Assembly (NCBI GenBank): GCA_016712665.1
Contig: JADJQP010000002.1
Location: 310,001-374,000 of the forward strand
Length of the DNA: 64,000 bases
From: Bacteroidota bacterium
GTDB taxonomy: Bacteria > Bacteroidota > Bacteroidia > Chitinophagales > Chitinophagaceae
Direction of reading: 5' to 3'
Made by a program: the position numbers and the translations under genes. Within the stretch, counting starts at the first letter, position 1. Each line of letters opens with the position of its first letter. Positions 1-8,965 of the stretch are shown piece by piece. The notes below the pieces were generated by a model. The model had not been told where the DNA came from. It saw only the letters and a program-made list of their open reading frames with translations, and searched no databases.

Positions 1-454
1 ATCCGCTTCGCTTTGAATCTAACAACACATTTTCGGCATCTTTGGGCAATTCGGCAATAATTTGTGTTTCGGTTGAATCTTTAGCCAAGGTATTAAACTG
101 GATATACTTATTATCGTGTATTATATAGAATGAGGTATGGGTAATCCAATTGATACCCGGAAATTTATTGACCTTCTTTATTCCCAACTTCTCCAATTGC
201 TTATTCATCTTCTCTAAAGACATAACGGTCTCCGACTCAAATGTAAGCGGACTATTGGCTATGATGACATTTTCAGAATCATTGGCTACTACATAGGCAT
301 AGTATTCGCTGCTTCCCGTCCATTTTAGTTGCGAAAGGTTTTTGACAGCCAAGGTGGTAGACAGGCCATTGGTAGCCTCCGCCATGGTAAAGTTCTTTTT
401 CTGCGCATAGGTTGCCGTAGAAAGAAGCAGGAGAAGTAGAAATAATTTTTTCAT
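1..454 (-). CDS. S9 family peptidase (DPP IV-like), N-terminal part, cut by window edge
   Basis: The frame is open from an ATG at 454 to the window edge, giving 151 residues. It starts with a lysine-rich n-region and a leucine run ending in ATYAQ, a typical Sec signal peptide. The mature start (NFTMAEATNGLSTTLAVKNL, then LKWTGSSEYYAYV) follows the pattern of the beta-propeller start of Bacteroidota dipeptidyl-peptidase IV/prolyl oligopeptidase proteins. The catalytic domain lies outside the window, so the activity is an inference from the N-terminus only. Family knowledge: such enzymes sit in the periplasm and release dipeptides from peptides. It is transcribed in the same direction as the ABC-F gene upstream of it, 17 bases away. 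Confidence 0.65.
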   Translation of the reverse strand, partial: MKKLFLLLLLLSTATYAQKKNFTMAEATNGLSTTLAVKNLSQLKWTGSSEYYAYVVANDSENVIIANSPLTFESETVMSLEKMNKQLEKLGIKKVNKFPGINWITHTSFYIIHDNKYIQFNTLAKDSTETQIIAELPKDAENVLLDSKRSG

Positions 455-471
455 ACGTAAATATATTTTAA

Positions 472-2418
472 TTAGGCTTCAAAATCCATCAGTTGTTCAA
501 ATATTTTTTCATACTCGGCCTGAACTGCTGCCAATTGCTTGCTGAGGATTTGATACTCTGATTCGGCCTTTTGAAATTTTTCTTTGTTGGAATAGATTTC
601 CGAATCAGCCAACATCCCTTCGAGTTTATTTTTTTCAAAATTCATTTTACTCAGGTCCGATTCGAGCTTATTAAACTGATTGCGCAGTTTCTTTTCTTCT
701 CGGTTTTTTTCCTTTTGAAGACTGACACTTGGCTTAGGGGCCTCCACCACTTTTTCGGGTTTTACCACCTCCGGAATGATGGGTTCCTTGCTGCCCTGTT
801 TCGATTTTTCGGCAAGGGCTTTTCGCTTTTTGAAGTCTTCCCACTCATTGTAATTTCCATCAAAAATGGAGATTTTACCATCTTCAATTTCCCAAATTTT
901 ATTGGCCGTATTCTGAATAAAGTATCGATCATGCGATACCAAAACATAGGTTCCCTCGAACTTATTCAAAGCTTGAATTAACATCTTTACCGAGCTGATA
1001 TCCAAGTGGTTAGTAGGTTCATCCAGTAGCAAATAATTAGAGCGACTGATGATGGTTTTGGCCAAGGCCACCCGGGCTTTTTCACCACCCGACAGCACCC
1101 TGATTTTCTTAAATACGTCATCGCCCCTAAACAAAAAGCAACCCATCAATTCGCGCAATTCCTGTTCTGTTTTGCCGCTTCCACTCATCTTGAGTTCCTC
1201 CATAATGTCGTCATTCATCTGCAGGGCTTCAAGCTGGTGCTGGGCATAAAACGAGATTTCAATATTATGTCCCGGGGTGATGGTTCCACCGTCTACCGTT
1301 TCGGTTTGGGAGATGAGTCGAAGCAAGGTCGATTTCCCTTTGCCATTGGCACCAATTAAGGCAATTTTATCTCCACGAACTATCTCCGCCTCGGCATTGC
1401 GAAGGATATGCAAATCGCCATAACTTTTGCTCACATTGGTGAGGGTGGTCATAATTTTGCCCGGTTGAATACCTACCTGAAAACTAAAGTTGATTTTAGA
1501 GGTTTCATTGATGGGGGCTTCAATTTTTTCAAGTCGATCGAGTTTCTTTACCAAACTTTGGGCTTGCTTGGCCTTAGAGGCTTTGGCCTTAAATCGATCG
1601 ATAAAGCGCTCTTGTTGACTGATAAATTCTTGTTGATTTTCATATTCACGCAATTGAAAATCATTTCTGATTTCCTTTTCCTTTTCAAAATAAGAATAAT
1701 CGCCGGTATAATGATTGAGGGTTTGTTGTGATATTTCAACAATTTTGGTCACCATCTTATCTAAGAAATAGCGATCGTGCGATACAATGATCACCGAACC
1801 GGGATAACCTTGCAGGTATTTTTCGATCCACTCAATGGAAGGTAAATCGAGGTGATTGGTAGGCTCATCCAGTAATAAAATGTCCGGATTTTGCAAAATC
1901 ATTTTGGCCAGCAATACCCGCATACGCCAGCCTCCGGAAAATTCCTTAAAGGATCGTTGCAAGTCTACGGTTTTAAAGCCAAGCCCCTCGAGTACTTCTG
2001 CTGACTTGTATTCCATTTCATATCCACCGGCCAAATCAAAATCGTGGTAGAGCTCTGCCAGACGATTCAGGTCCTTTTCGTCGCTGCCGTCATGCAATTC
2101 TACTTCCAACTCCTTGATTTCTTTATCAATGGCAAGGGCCTTGTCAAAAGCGCCCATGGCTACATGCAAAATATCGTCGTCGGTGTCCATACTCTGCAAA
2201 TCCTGATGAAAATAGCCAATGGTAAGGGTTTTACTTCTATTTACCTGACCAGACGATACGGCGTATTCACCAATTAAAATTTTTAATAAGGTAGATTTAC
2301 CGGTTCCATTGGGGCCAATTAAACCAATTCGTTCATTGGCGTATATATGCCAAGAAGCATTTTCAAGAATCGTGCGCGCTCCAAATTCGAAGGTGATATT
2401 GTTCAGTGATAGTAGCAT
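472..2418 (-). CDS. ABC-F family ATPase (ribosome-associated translation factor type)
   Basis: 648 residues with two ABC cassettes and no membrane segment. Cassette 1 has Walker A GPNGTGKST near residue 35, signature FSGGW near 163 and Walker B ILLLDEPTNHLD near 185. Cassette 2 has GANGKGKST near 357, LSGGE near 448 and LLLDEPTNHLD near 468. A charged helical linker (about 240-310) matches the ABC-F interdomain linker, and the last 90 residues form a lysine/glutamate-rich coiled coil as in Uup/YdiF-type members. ABC-F proteins bind the ribosomal E site and act in translation or antibiotic protection rather than transport. The exact subfamily cannot be fixed by eye. The neighbouring S9 peptidase gives no functional hint. 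Confidence 0.93.
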   Translation of the reverse strand: MLLSLNNITFEFGARTILENASWHIYANERIGLIGPNGTGKSTLLKILIGEYAVSSGQVNRSKTLTIGYFHQDLQSMDTDDDILHVAMGAFDKALAIDKEIKELEVELHDGSDEKDLNRLAELYHDFDLAGGYEMEYKSAEVLEGLGFKTVDLQRSFKEFSGGWRMRVLLAKMILQNPDILLLDEPTNHLDLPSIEWIEKYLQGYPGSVIIVSHDRYFLDKMVTKIVEISQQTLNHYTGDYSYFEKEKEIRNDFQLREYENQQEFISQQERFIDRFKAKASKAKQAQSLVKKLDRLEKIEAPINETSKINFSFQVGIQPGKIMTTLTNVSKSYGDLHILRNAEAEIVRGDKIALIGANGKGKSTLLRLISQTETVDGGTITPGHNIEISFYAQHQLEALQMNDDIMEELKMSGSGKTEQELRELMGCFLFRGDDVFKKIRVLSGGEKARVALAKTIISRSNYLLLDEPTNHLDISSVKMLIQALNKFEGTYVLVSHDRYFIQNTANKIWEIEDGKISIFDGNYNEWEDFKKRKALAEKSKQGSKEPIIPEVVKPEKVVEAPKPSVSLQKEKNREEKKLRNQFNKLESDLSKMNFEKNKLEGMLADSEIYSNKEKFQKAESEYQILSKQLAAVQAEYEKIFEQLMDFEA

Positions 2419-2485
2419 AATAATAAGTGCAAAAATGTAGGATTTAAATTAAGATTTCATTTTTTTTTATTTATTTTTACCTTCT

Positions 2486-3325
2486 ATGCTAAAAATATAT
2501 TCGTTTTGCCTTGGCAGCTTGTTATTGTTAGCATCGTGCATGGATAAAAAACCGGTTGTAATTCCGGAGGAAAATGCCTTCAAGGTTTTTCCGGCAACTT
2601 TCAAACAAAAGGTACTTCTAGAAAATATTGTAAGCGAGGCGGTCGGCCAAAGTGTCGAAAACAGTTTTTTCATTGCCCAGTTGCAACAAAAATATGGCGA
2701 CCGGTTGATTGTGGCCAATTTACACAAGCAAGACTGGCTCGAAACACCCCATACCAACGACTTGATTACGATGTTGGGCGGTTTGAGTTCCTACCCACGA
2801 GCAGCTATAAACCGAAGTCTTTCCATAGACGAACTTCCCAGTGAAAATGATATTGCGCTCATGAAACCCATCAATTGGGAATACCGTATTGAAAAAGCCC
2901 TGCAACAAGAGGCCGATGTGACGATGGGATTGGAAACCGAAATGGTGAATCCGCAAATGGGTAGCGTAAAAGTTCATATTGCCCATAAAAAGAATTTAGG
3001 TGCCGATATGCGTATGGGGTTGTATATGGTAGAAAATAATATTCAATCGATTTTTCAAGTGGAATCCAACGAAAATTACAAACATCAAGATGTGATGAAA
3101 AATTCCATTTTCGATATCATGGGCGACGCGGTTGATTTGTCGGCCGAAAATGAGGAAGGTGAAATCATCACAAAAGAGTATCGGGATATTGACCTCAAAT
3201 TCTATCATCTCGAACATCTTCATGTAGTGGCATTTCTTTACAAATATGATAAAGACTTCCGAAAAATGCGTATCCACAATGTGGCAACCGTTCAATTTGG
3301 TGGAGTAAAATTTTGGAATCAGTAG
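2486..3325 (+). CDS. Omp28-related lipoprotein lacking the redox cysteines
   Basis: 279 residues. The N-terminus has a short hydrophobic stretch ending in LLASC, a lipobox, so it is probably an envelope lipoprotein. The segment KVLLENIVSEAVGQSVENS followed by GDRLIVANLH resembles the thioredoxin-like start of Omp28-related proteins, where family members usually show a C-x-x-C in the position of EAVGQSV. Further on, an ENNIQSIFQVE stretch and YKHQDVMKNSI match the typical 'bHnhVlR' region. Function of the family is unknown. The start ATG at 2486 is preceded by TTACCTTC, close to a TAnnTTTG box. The assignment rests on pattern recall and could be wrong in detail. Confidence 0.62.
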   Translation: MLKIYSFCLGSLLLLASCMDKKPVVIPEENAFKVFPATFKQKVLLENIVSEAVGQSVENSFFIAQLQQKYGDRLIVANLHKQDWLETPHTNDLITMLGGLSSYPRAAINRSLSIDELPSENDIALMKPINWEYRIEKALQQEADVTMGLETEMVNPQMGSVKVHIAHKKNLGADMRMGLYMVENNIQSIFQVESNENYKHQDVMKNSIFDIMGDAVDLSAENEEGEIITKEYRDIDLKFYHLEHLHVVAFLYKYDKDFRKMRIHNVATVQFGGVKFWNQ

Positions 3326-3427
3326 TGCGCTTCATCCTTGCTAATGGATCTATAGCGCCCACATTCGAAAAGAGTTTTTTTTTGAAAATCAAATTGGTGG
3401 TATCTTGCACCCGTTTTATATCAACAG

Positions 3428-5801
3428 ATGCATAAAAGGTATTGTTTCATTGTATGGCTGTTTCTCCACTTCCTTTGCCTTACTGCCTATTCGCAAGAAA
3501 AAAAATACACCATCAGTGGCCATGTCAGAGATCAAAGTAGTGGCGAAAACCTACCTGCTGCAAATGTGGGCATCTTGGAGTTAAAACGAGGAGTAAATAG
3601 TAATAACTATGGATTTTATTCCATTTCGGTTCCACCCGGAAAATACAATCTCAAGGTTAGCTTTCTTGGATTTGAACCCCAAATTATCAGCGTTGATATT
3701 GATAAGGATCTTGTTTTAAATGTAGAATTGCTGCCAAAGAATTTGGTGCAAAAAGAAATCGTGATAAAGGACATTCGCAAAGACAATAATGTAAAAAGTA
3801 CTGAAATGGGCATGCACCAATTGAGTATGGAGAATGTAAAAAATTGCCTGTGATTATGGGCGAAGTAGATGTTTTAAAATCCTTGCAATTGCTTCCCGGG
3901 GTTAGTTCGGCGGGCGAAGGGCAAAGTGGTTTTTATGTTCGTGGTGGAGGCCCCGATCAGAATTTAATTTTACTGGATGATGCGGTGGTGTACAATACCG
4001 GGCATCTCTTCGGATTTTTTTCGGTGTTTAACGGGGATGCCATCAAAAATGTAACCTTAATCAAAGGAGCGGCTCCGGCTAATTATGGCGGACGATTGTC
4101 ATCGGTAGTGGATGTAACGATGAAGGAAGGTAACAATAAAAAATACCAGGTGGAGGGCGGCATCGGTTTGATTGCTTCACGACTTTCATTGCAAGGCCCG
4201 CTTTTAAAAAACAAAGCCTCGTTTATGGTAAGTGCCCGAAGAACCTATATCGATGCGATTGTAAAACCCTTTGTACGTTCAACCAGTACCTTTAAGGGAT
4301 CCGGTTATTATTTCTACGATTTGAATGCCAAAATGAATTATATCCTTTCTAAAAAGGATCGACTGTACCTTAGTGGTTATTTGGGTAAAGATGTGTTTAC
4401 CTTCAAAAATAGCGAACGAACCTTTAATGTCAATGTACCTTGGGGTAATAAAACAGCTACCCTTCGCTGGAATCACCAATTCAATAATAAATTGTTTTTG
4501 AATACCACCTTAATGTATAATGATTATAATTTCACATTTAGCGGTGGTCAGGAATCATTTCAGGTGAAGTTCTTTTCAGGAATCAAAGATTGGAGCGGCA
4601 AATTTGATTTAGACTATTATAGTAAATTCAATCACAACTTTAAATTTGGCGGACAATATACCTATCATACCTTTACTCCTACTACAGTAAGTGGCGAAGC
4701 GGCCGGTGTGGCGTTTGAACCGGATCAGTCGTTTAACAAATTTGCCCATGAAGCGGCAGTGTATGCCTTGGATGAATTTGATTTGGGTTCAAAAGTTAAA
4801 GTAAATATTGGGTTACGATATTCTCGCTTTTGGCAGATTGGCCCCTACACCCGTTATACCTTCGACCAAAATGATGTAAAAACCGACAGCACGGTGTATG
4901 CACCGGGTGAGCTTGCAAAAAGTTATGGTGGTTTTGAACCCCGATTCAACATTCGATATACCGTAAATGAAACCTCTTCCTTAAAATTGAGTGTAGCCAA
5001 AACCTATCAATATCTGCATTTAGTTACGAATAATGGATCTACCTTACCAACAGATATTTGGAGTCCGAGTACCTATTTTGTAAGACCCCAAATGGCTTGG
5101 CAGTATAGTATCGGAGGCTTTAAGAATTTTTTTGACAATAAGATTGAAACCTCTGTGGAACTCTATTACAAAGACATGAATAATCTACTCGAATATCGGC
5201 AAGGGTATATACCATCCTCCTTGCGCGATATCGATTATGATTTTGTTTTTGGTAAAGGTTATGCCTATGGCGCCGAATTTTTTATCAATAAAACCAAGGG
5301 AAAATGGACGGGTTGGCTGGCATATACCTTAGCATGGACCTATCGAAATTTTGATCAGTTGAATGGAGGAGAACGATATTTTGCTAAGTACGATCAACGT
5401 CATAATATTTCCTTTACCAGTACGTACGAGTTGAATAAAAAATGGACCGTTTCTACTGTGTTTGTTTTTGGCTCCGGAAACAGAGTTACCCTACCAACAA
5501 GTTTGTATACCATCGGAAATCAGGTGTATCAAGAGTATAGCAAATTAAACAACTATTCACTCCCACCCTATCATCGCCTCGACTTAGCAGCTATTTATAC
5601 CCCTAAACCCAATTCCACCAAAAAGTAAAAGGCAGCTGGACCTTTTCTATCTACAATGTGTACAGTCGTCAGAATCCATATCTGGTGTACTTAGATGTGA
5701 AGGGTGGCGTGGGTAGCAGCAGTGGTGTGGATATTAAGGTAAAACAGGTTTCCATATTTCCCATCTTACCAAGTATCACGTATAATTTTAAGTTCAATTA
5801 G
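3428..5801 (+). CDS. TonB-dependent receptor with carboxypeptidase-like N-domain, two frameshifts as read
   Basis: Signal peptide (to TAYSQ), then a CarboxypepD_reg-like domain (about residues 25-110: YTISGHVRDQSSGENLPAAN, PPGKYNLKVSFLGF), then a plug (LLPGVSSAGEGQSGFYVRGG, LILLDDAVVYN) and an outer-membrane barrel rich in aromatic strands ending in YNFKFN. The reading frame breaks twice: at the A-run 3838-3843 (one A too few, giving NCL-stop instead of KLPVIMGEVD) and at the A-run 5620-5624 (one A too few, early stop before the last 58 codons). With both bases restored the protein is 791 residues, normal for the family. Such receptors import siderophores, vitamins or glycans across the outer membrane. 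The substrate is unknown and no SusD partner is present. Confidence 0.88.
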
Positions 5802-5824
5802 GCTGCAGAAAAAAATCAGTAGCA

Positions 5825-6526
5825 TTACTCGATGGCATAGGCCAATGTGGCAATACTCACTTTGGTATTGGGTACACGCAAAATGGTATGCGTGCATTCT
5901 TCTAAAGTGGCTCCTGTGGTAATGACATCGTCTACCAATAATATATGTTTTCCGGCGATAGCATCTGCATTTTTTACACTAAATGCGTTCGACATATTTG
6001 ATAAGCGCTCCGCTCTGGTTTTACTGGTTTGCGACTCGGTATGTTTCGTACGTATTAGTGAGGTTGTATCGTGTACTATATTCAAATGAGCAGACAGGCT
6101 GTGGCTGATGCACTCACTTTGATTATATCCTCTTGCTTTGCACTTTTTTGCTGATAGCGGTATCGGCATAATCACATCAATGTCTTTCAGCCAACCAACA
6201 TCTTCAATTTCTCTTGCAAATAGATTTCCGAGTAGAAACCCAACTTCTGGTTTTTGTTGATATTTGAGTGCATGAAGCAAGGTTTGCAAACAAGTGTCTT
6301 TGTTGAAATAATACATAGACGTTGCATATTCAATGGAGCATCTTCCAAAAAACGTTTGCTCTACCGGATTATGAATCATCAAATGAAATTTTGTTTTGGG
6401 CATAAAGCTCAAACAAGCAGCGCAAATGGTTTTTTCATTGCTGAGTAGTTCCTGTCCACAACCCTGGCAATTGTTGGGAAAAAATAAATGATAAATGGGG
6501 GTAAAGCATTCACGTAAAAAGGTCAT
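5825..6526 (-). CDS. comF: ComF family protein (phosphoribosyltransferase-like)
   Basis: 233 residues. The N-terminus has a four-cysteine zinc motif, CQGCG then CAAC, near residues 20-40. The C-terminal half is a type I phosphoribosyltransferase fold with the PRPP loop HILLVDDVITTGATLEEC. A KARGYNQSE motif characteristic of ComF is near residue 130. ComF homologues take part in DNA uptake and recombination in competent bacteria. It lies 15 bases downstream of radA in the same direction, and RadA processes transformed single-stranded DNA, so the pair makes functional sense. Both are probably one transcript. Confidence 0.93.
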   Translation of the reverse strand: MTFLRECFTPIYHLFFPNNCQGCGQELLSNEKTICAACLSFMPKTKFHLMIHNPVEQTFFGRCSIEYATSMYYFNKDTCLQTLLHALKYQQKPEVGFLLGNLFAREIEDVGWLKDIDVIMPIPLSAKKCKARGYNQSECISHSLSAHLNIVHDTTSLIRTKHTESQTSKTRAERLSNMSNAFSVKNADAIAGKHILLVDDVITTGATLEECTHTILRVPNTKVSIATLAYAIE

Positions 6527-6541
6527 ATAAAGTAGTAGGTT

Positions 6542-7903
6542 TTAAAATAATATTCGGTAGAGCTCTTCGATTTTGCTCAACATAACAATTTCAATATTGG
6601 TTTTACTGTGTAGGTTTTTCTTATTAAATTTTGAAACAAAAATCTTTTCAAATCCTAATTTATCAGCTTCAGCAATTCGTTGTTCAATGCGATTCACAGC
6701 ACGTATTTCACCACTTAGCCCCACTTCACCTACAAAGCAACTTTTAGCGGCAATAGCTACATCTTCATAGGACGACAGCAAGGCGGCAATTACGGCGAGG
6801 TCCGTAGCAGGATCTTCCACTTTTATACCCCCTGCAATATTTAAGAAAACATCTTTTACACCAAATTGAAAGCCTCCTCTTTTCTCCAGTACAGCCAGTA
6901 GGAGTTGCAAACGTCGGAGGTCAAAACCCGAAACCGTTCGTTGTGGCGTACCATATACGGCATGCGTAACCAGCGCCTGGGTTTCAATCAATAAGGGACG
7001 AGCCCCTTCTAATGTGGCGGCAATGGCGATACCACTTAAGGAATCTTCTTTTTGACTTATTAAAATTTCAGAAGGGTTTGAGATTTGTCGAAGACCGTTT
7101 TCATTCATTTCATAAATTCCCAACTCGCTGGCATTTCCAAATCTGTTTTTGGTGGTTCGTAAAATTCGATACGCATAATGTCGATCGCCTTCAAACTGCA
7201 AGACGGTGTCCACCATATGTTCGAGTACTTTAGGACCAGCTATATTTCCATCTTTGGTAATATGTCCGATAATAAACACGGGCGTATTACTTGCCTTCGC
7301 AAATCGTGTGATTTCGGCTGTGCATTCACGAATTTGACTTACACTACCTGGTGCACTTTCAATAAAAGGCGATTCAAGTGTTTGGATGGAGTCGATGACA
7401 ATTACATCCGGTTTTAGTTTTTTGATTTCATTAAAAATGGTTTGGGTGTCGGTAACTGTCAATAAAAAAAACCGTTCATTTTTTTGATTGATTCGGTCGG
7501 CACGCATTTTAATCTGCTGCATACTTTCTTCACCACTGATGTATAAGGTAGTAATATCAGGCATTTGAAGGCAAGCCTGCAAAAACAAGGTGCTTTTTCC
7601 GATGCCCGGCTCACCCGCTACCAATATCACCGAACCCTCTACAATACCCCCTCCCAATACACGATTGAGTTCAGCATCTTGTGTAATGATTCGTTGTGTT
7701 TCGTTGGCAGTAACCTCCGTAAGTTTTTTTACTTTGCTTTGATTCTTATCCTGGGTATCAGACCAAATTTCCTTTTTATTTTCCTTCACTATAACTTCTT
7801 CCACTATCGTATTCCATGCATTACATGAGGGACATTTCCCTTGCCATTTGGCACTTTCAGCTCCGCATTGCTGACAGAAAAAAGTTGTTTTTTGTTTGGC
7901 CAA
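6542..7903 (-). CDS. radA: DNA repair protein RadA
   Basis: 453 residues, full length for the family. Zinc finger CQQCGAESAKWQGKCPSC at residues about 9-26, RecA-like ATPase with Walker A GEPGIGKST near 98, the RadA-specific KNRFG motif near 252, and a Lon-protease-like C-terminal domain (LNIAGGIKVEDPATDLAVIA). RadA is a DnaB-like helicase that extends recombination intermediates. It is transcribed divergently from the zinc peptidase at 8272 and is followed closely by comF. Confidence 0.97.
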   Translation of the reverse strand: MAKQKTTFFCQQCGAESAKWQGKCPSCNAWNTIVEEVIVKENKKEIWSDTQDKNQSKVKKLTEVTANETQRIITQDAELNRVLGGGIVEGSVILVAGEPGIGKSTLFLQACLQMPDITTLYISGEESMQQIKMRADRINQKNERFFLLTVTDTQTIFNEIKKLKPDVIVIDSIQTLESPFIESAPGSVSQIRECTAEITRFAKASNTPVFIIGHITKDGNIAGPKVLEHMVDTVLQFEGDRHYAYRILRTTKNRFGNASELGIYEMNENGLRQISNPSEILISQKEDSLSGIAIAATLEGARPLLIETQALVTHAVYGTPQRTVSGFDLRRLQLLLAVLEKRGGFQFGVKDVFLNIAGGIKVEDPATDLAVIAALLSSYEDVAIAAKSCFVGEVGLSGEIRAVNRIEQRIAEADKLGFEKIFVSKFNKKNLHSKTNIEIVMLSKIEELYRILF

Positions 7904-8010
7904 TTTTTACGTGTTGTGTTTACTAAAAAAAATAAAAGTACGAAGTCGATATCATTGCATGCTATACATGATTGATTTACTTGGATTGTTTTGATCAAAA
8001 AAAATATTCT

Positions 8011-8050
8011 AAAAAAAGAAAGGGTTACCAATTTCTCGATAACCCGTTTC
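8011..8050 (-). terminator. hairpin plus U-run on the minus strand
   Basis: GGGTTA (8022-8027) pairs with TAACCC (8040-8045). The flanking GAAA (8018-8021) pairs with TTTC (8047-8050) around one bulged base. On the minus strand this is followed directly by a run of seven U (8017-8011). No minus-strand gene is known upstream, which is what makes it noteworthy. Confidence 0.5.
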
Positions 8051-8097
8051 TTACTAACCCATAAAATTCAATGCTAAAGTACAATGCGGAAATGTCT
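8011..8097 (-). ncRNA. candidate small RNA or orphan leader ending at the 8011-8050 terminator
   Basis: A minus-strand TAATTTTG (positions 8108-8101) fits the Bacteroidota -7 box TAnnTTTG. It lies about 50 bases upstream of a hairpin with a U-run, so a transcript of roughly 80-90 nt is possible. I see no -33 TTG at the expected distance and no ORF inside. It is an inference from two signals and has no homology support. Confidence 0.22.
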
Positions 8098-8218
8098 TTT
8101 CAAAATTAATTTTTGCACGTTTCCTATTTTATTTACTGGGAAAGAAGGCAAAGTCAAAAAATAAATAGCAATATGGCAGGAATTGTTAAAAAAATTACGC
8201 CCTTTTGTCATATTTGTA

Positions 8219-8246
8219 TTTGAAATTGTGAATGGACTTATATTTG
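8219..8246 (+). promoter_or_regulatory. promoter-like TTTG-N16-TATATTTG
   Basis: TTTG at 8219-8222 and TATATTTG at 8239-8246 match the Bacteroidota -33 and -7 elements, with a spacing slightly shorter than usual. It lies 25 bases before the ATG at 8272. Confidence 0.45.
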
Positions 8247-8271
8247 CATTACAACAAAAAAAAAATATTAT

Positions 8272-8955
8272 ATGGGAATTTACATGGGATATTATGTTAT
8301 TGCTGGCGTCATGTTTTTAATTGGCATGCTTGTTAGCAATCGGTTAAAGAGCAAATTTAAGGAATACGCTCAGGTTGGCCTTCGAAATGGCATGAGTGGA
8401 AAAGAAATTGCAGAAAAAATGCTTCGTGACCATAGTATTTTTGATGTGCAGGTTATCAGCACACCGGGTTTTCTCTCAGATCATTATGACCCAACCAACA
8501 AAACGGTTAATTTAAGTCCTGATGTATATGAGGGGCGAAGCGTAAGTGCAGCTGCTGTTGCGGCCCATGAATGCGGTCACGCCGTACAACATGCCACTGC
8601 GTATAGTATGTTGATGATGCGAAGCAAAATGGTACCTGCCGTTAAAATTGGCACCTCATTATCGCAATGGGTTATCATGGCCGGTATTGGTATGATGGGC
8701 TTTGGACATGGCAACCAAACCATTTTTCTAATTGGAATTTTACTGTTCTCCATCACCACCATTTTTTCGGTCATCACCTTACCTGTAGAGTATGATGCCA
8801 GCAAACGAGCATTGGTATGGCTTGAAAACACCCAACTTACCAGTGGCGAAGAGCATGATCAGGCAAAAGACGCCCTTACTTGGGCAGCACGTACCTATCT
8901 AGTAGCAGCCATTGCATCTATTGCCACACTGCTTTATTATGTCATGATTTTTTGA
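8272..8955 (+). CDS. zinc metallopeptidase of the YugP/Zn_peptidase_2 type
   Basis: 227 residues. A membrane segment starts the protein (YYVIAGVMFLIGMLVSN). The zinc-binding HExxH is H99-E100-C-G-H103 (AAHECGHAVQHA). Two or three further hydrophobic helices follow (about 122-170 and at the C-terminus). The order matches the small membrane-embedded neutral zinc metallopeptidases common in bacteria, whose substrates are mostly unknown. Length is usual. It is alone on its strand, convergent with the M16 protease whose stop lies 10 bases away. Confidence 0.9.
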   Translation: MGIYMGYYVIAGVMFLIGMLVSNRLKSKFKEYAQVGLRNGMSGKEIAEKMLRDHSIFDVQVISTPGFLSDHYDPTNKTVNLSPDVYEGRSVSAAAVAAHECGHAVQHATAYSMLMMRSKMVPAVKIGTSLSQWVIMAGIGMMGFGHGNQTIFLIGILLFSITTIFSVITLPVEYDASKRALVWLENTQLTSGEEHDQAKDALTWAARTYLVAAIASIATLLYYVMIF

Positions 8956-8965
8956 GCCGAAGAGA

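Larger units (their letters stand above)
7904..8271. other. 368-base divergent intergenic region
   Basis: Very AT-rich region between radA (minus) and the zinc peptidase (plus). It holds a plus-strand promoter-like sequence just before 8272 and a strong hairpin with an A-run at 8011-8050 that would act as a terminator for something transcribed on the minus strand. No credible ORF was seen. Confidence 0.6.
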
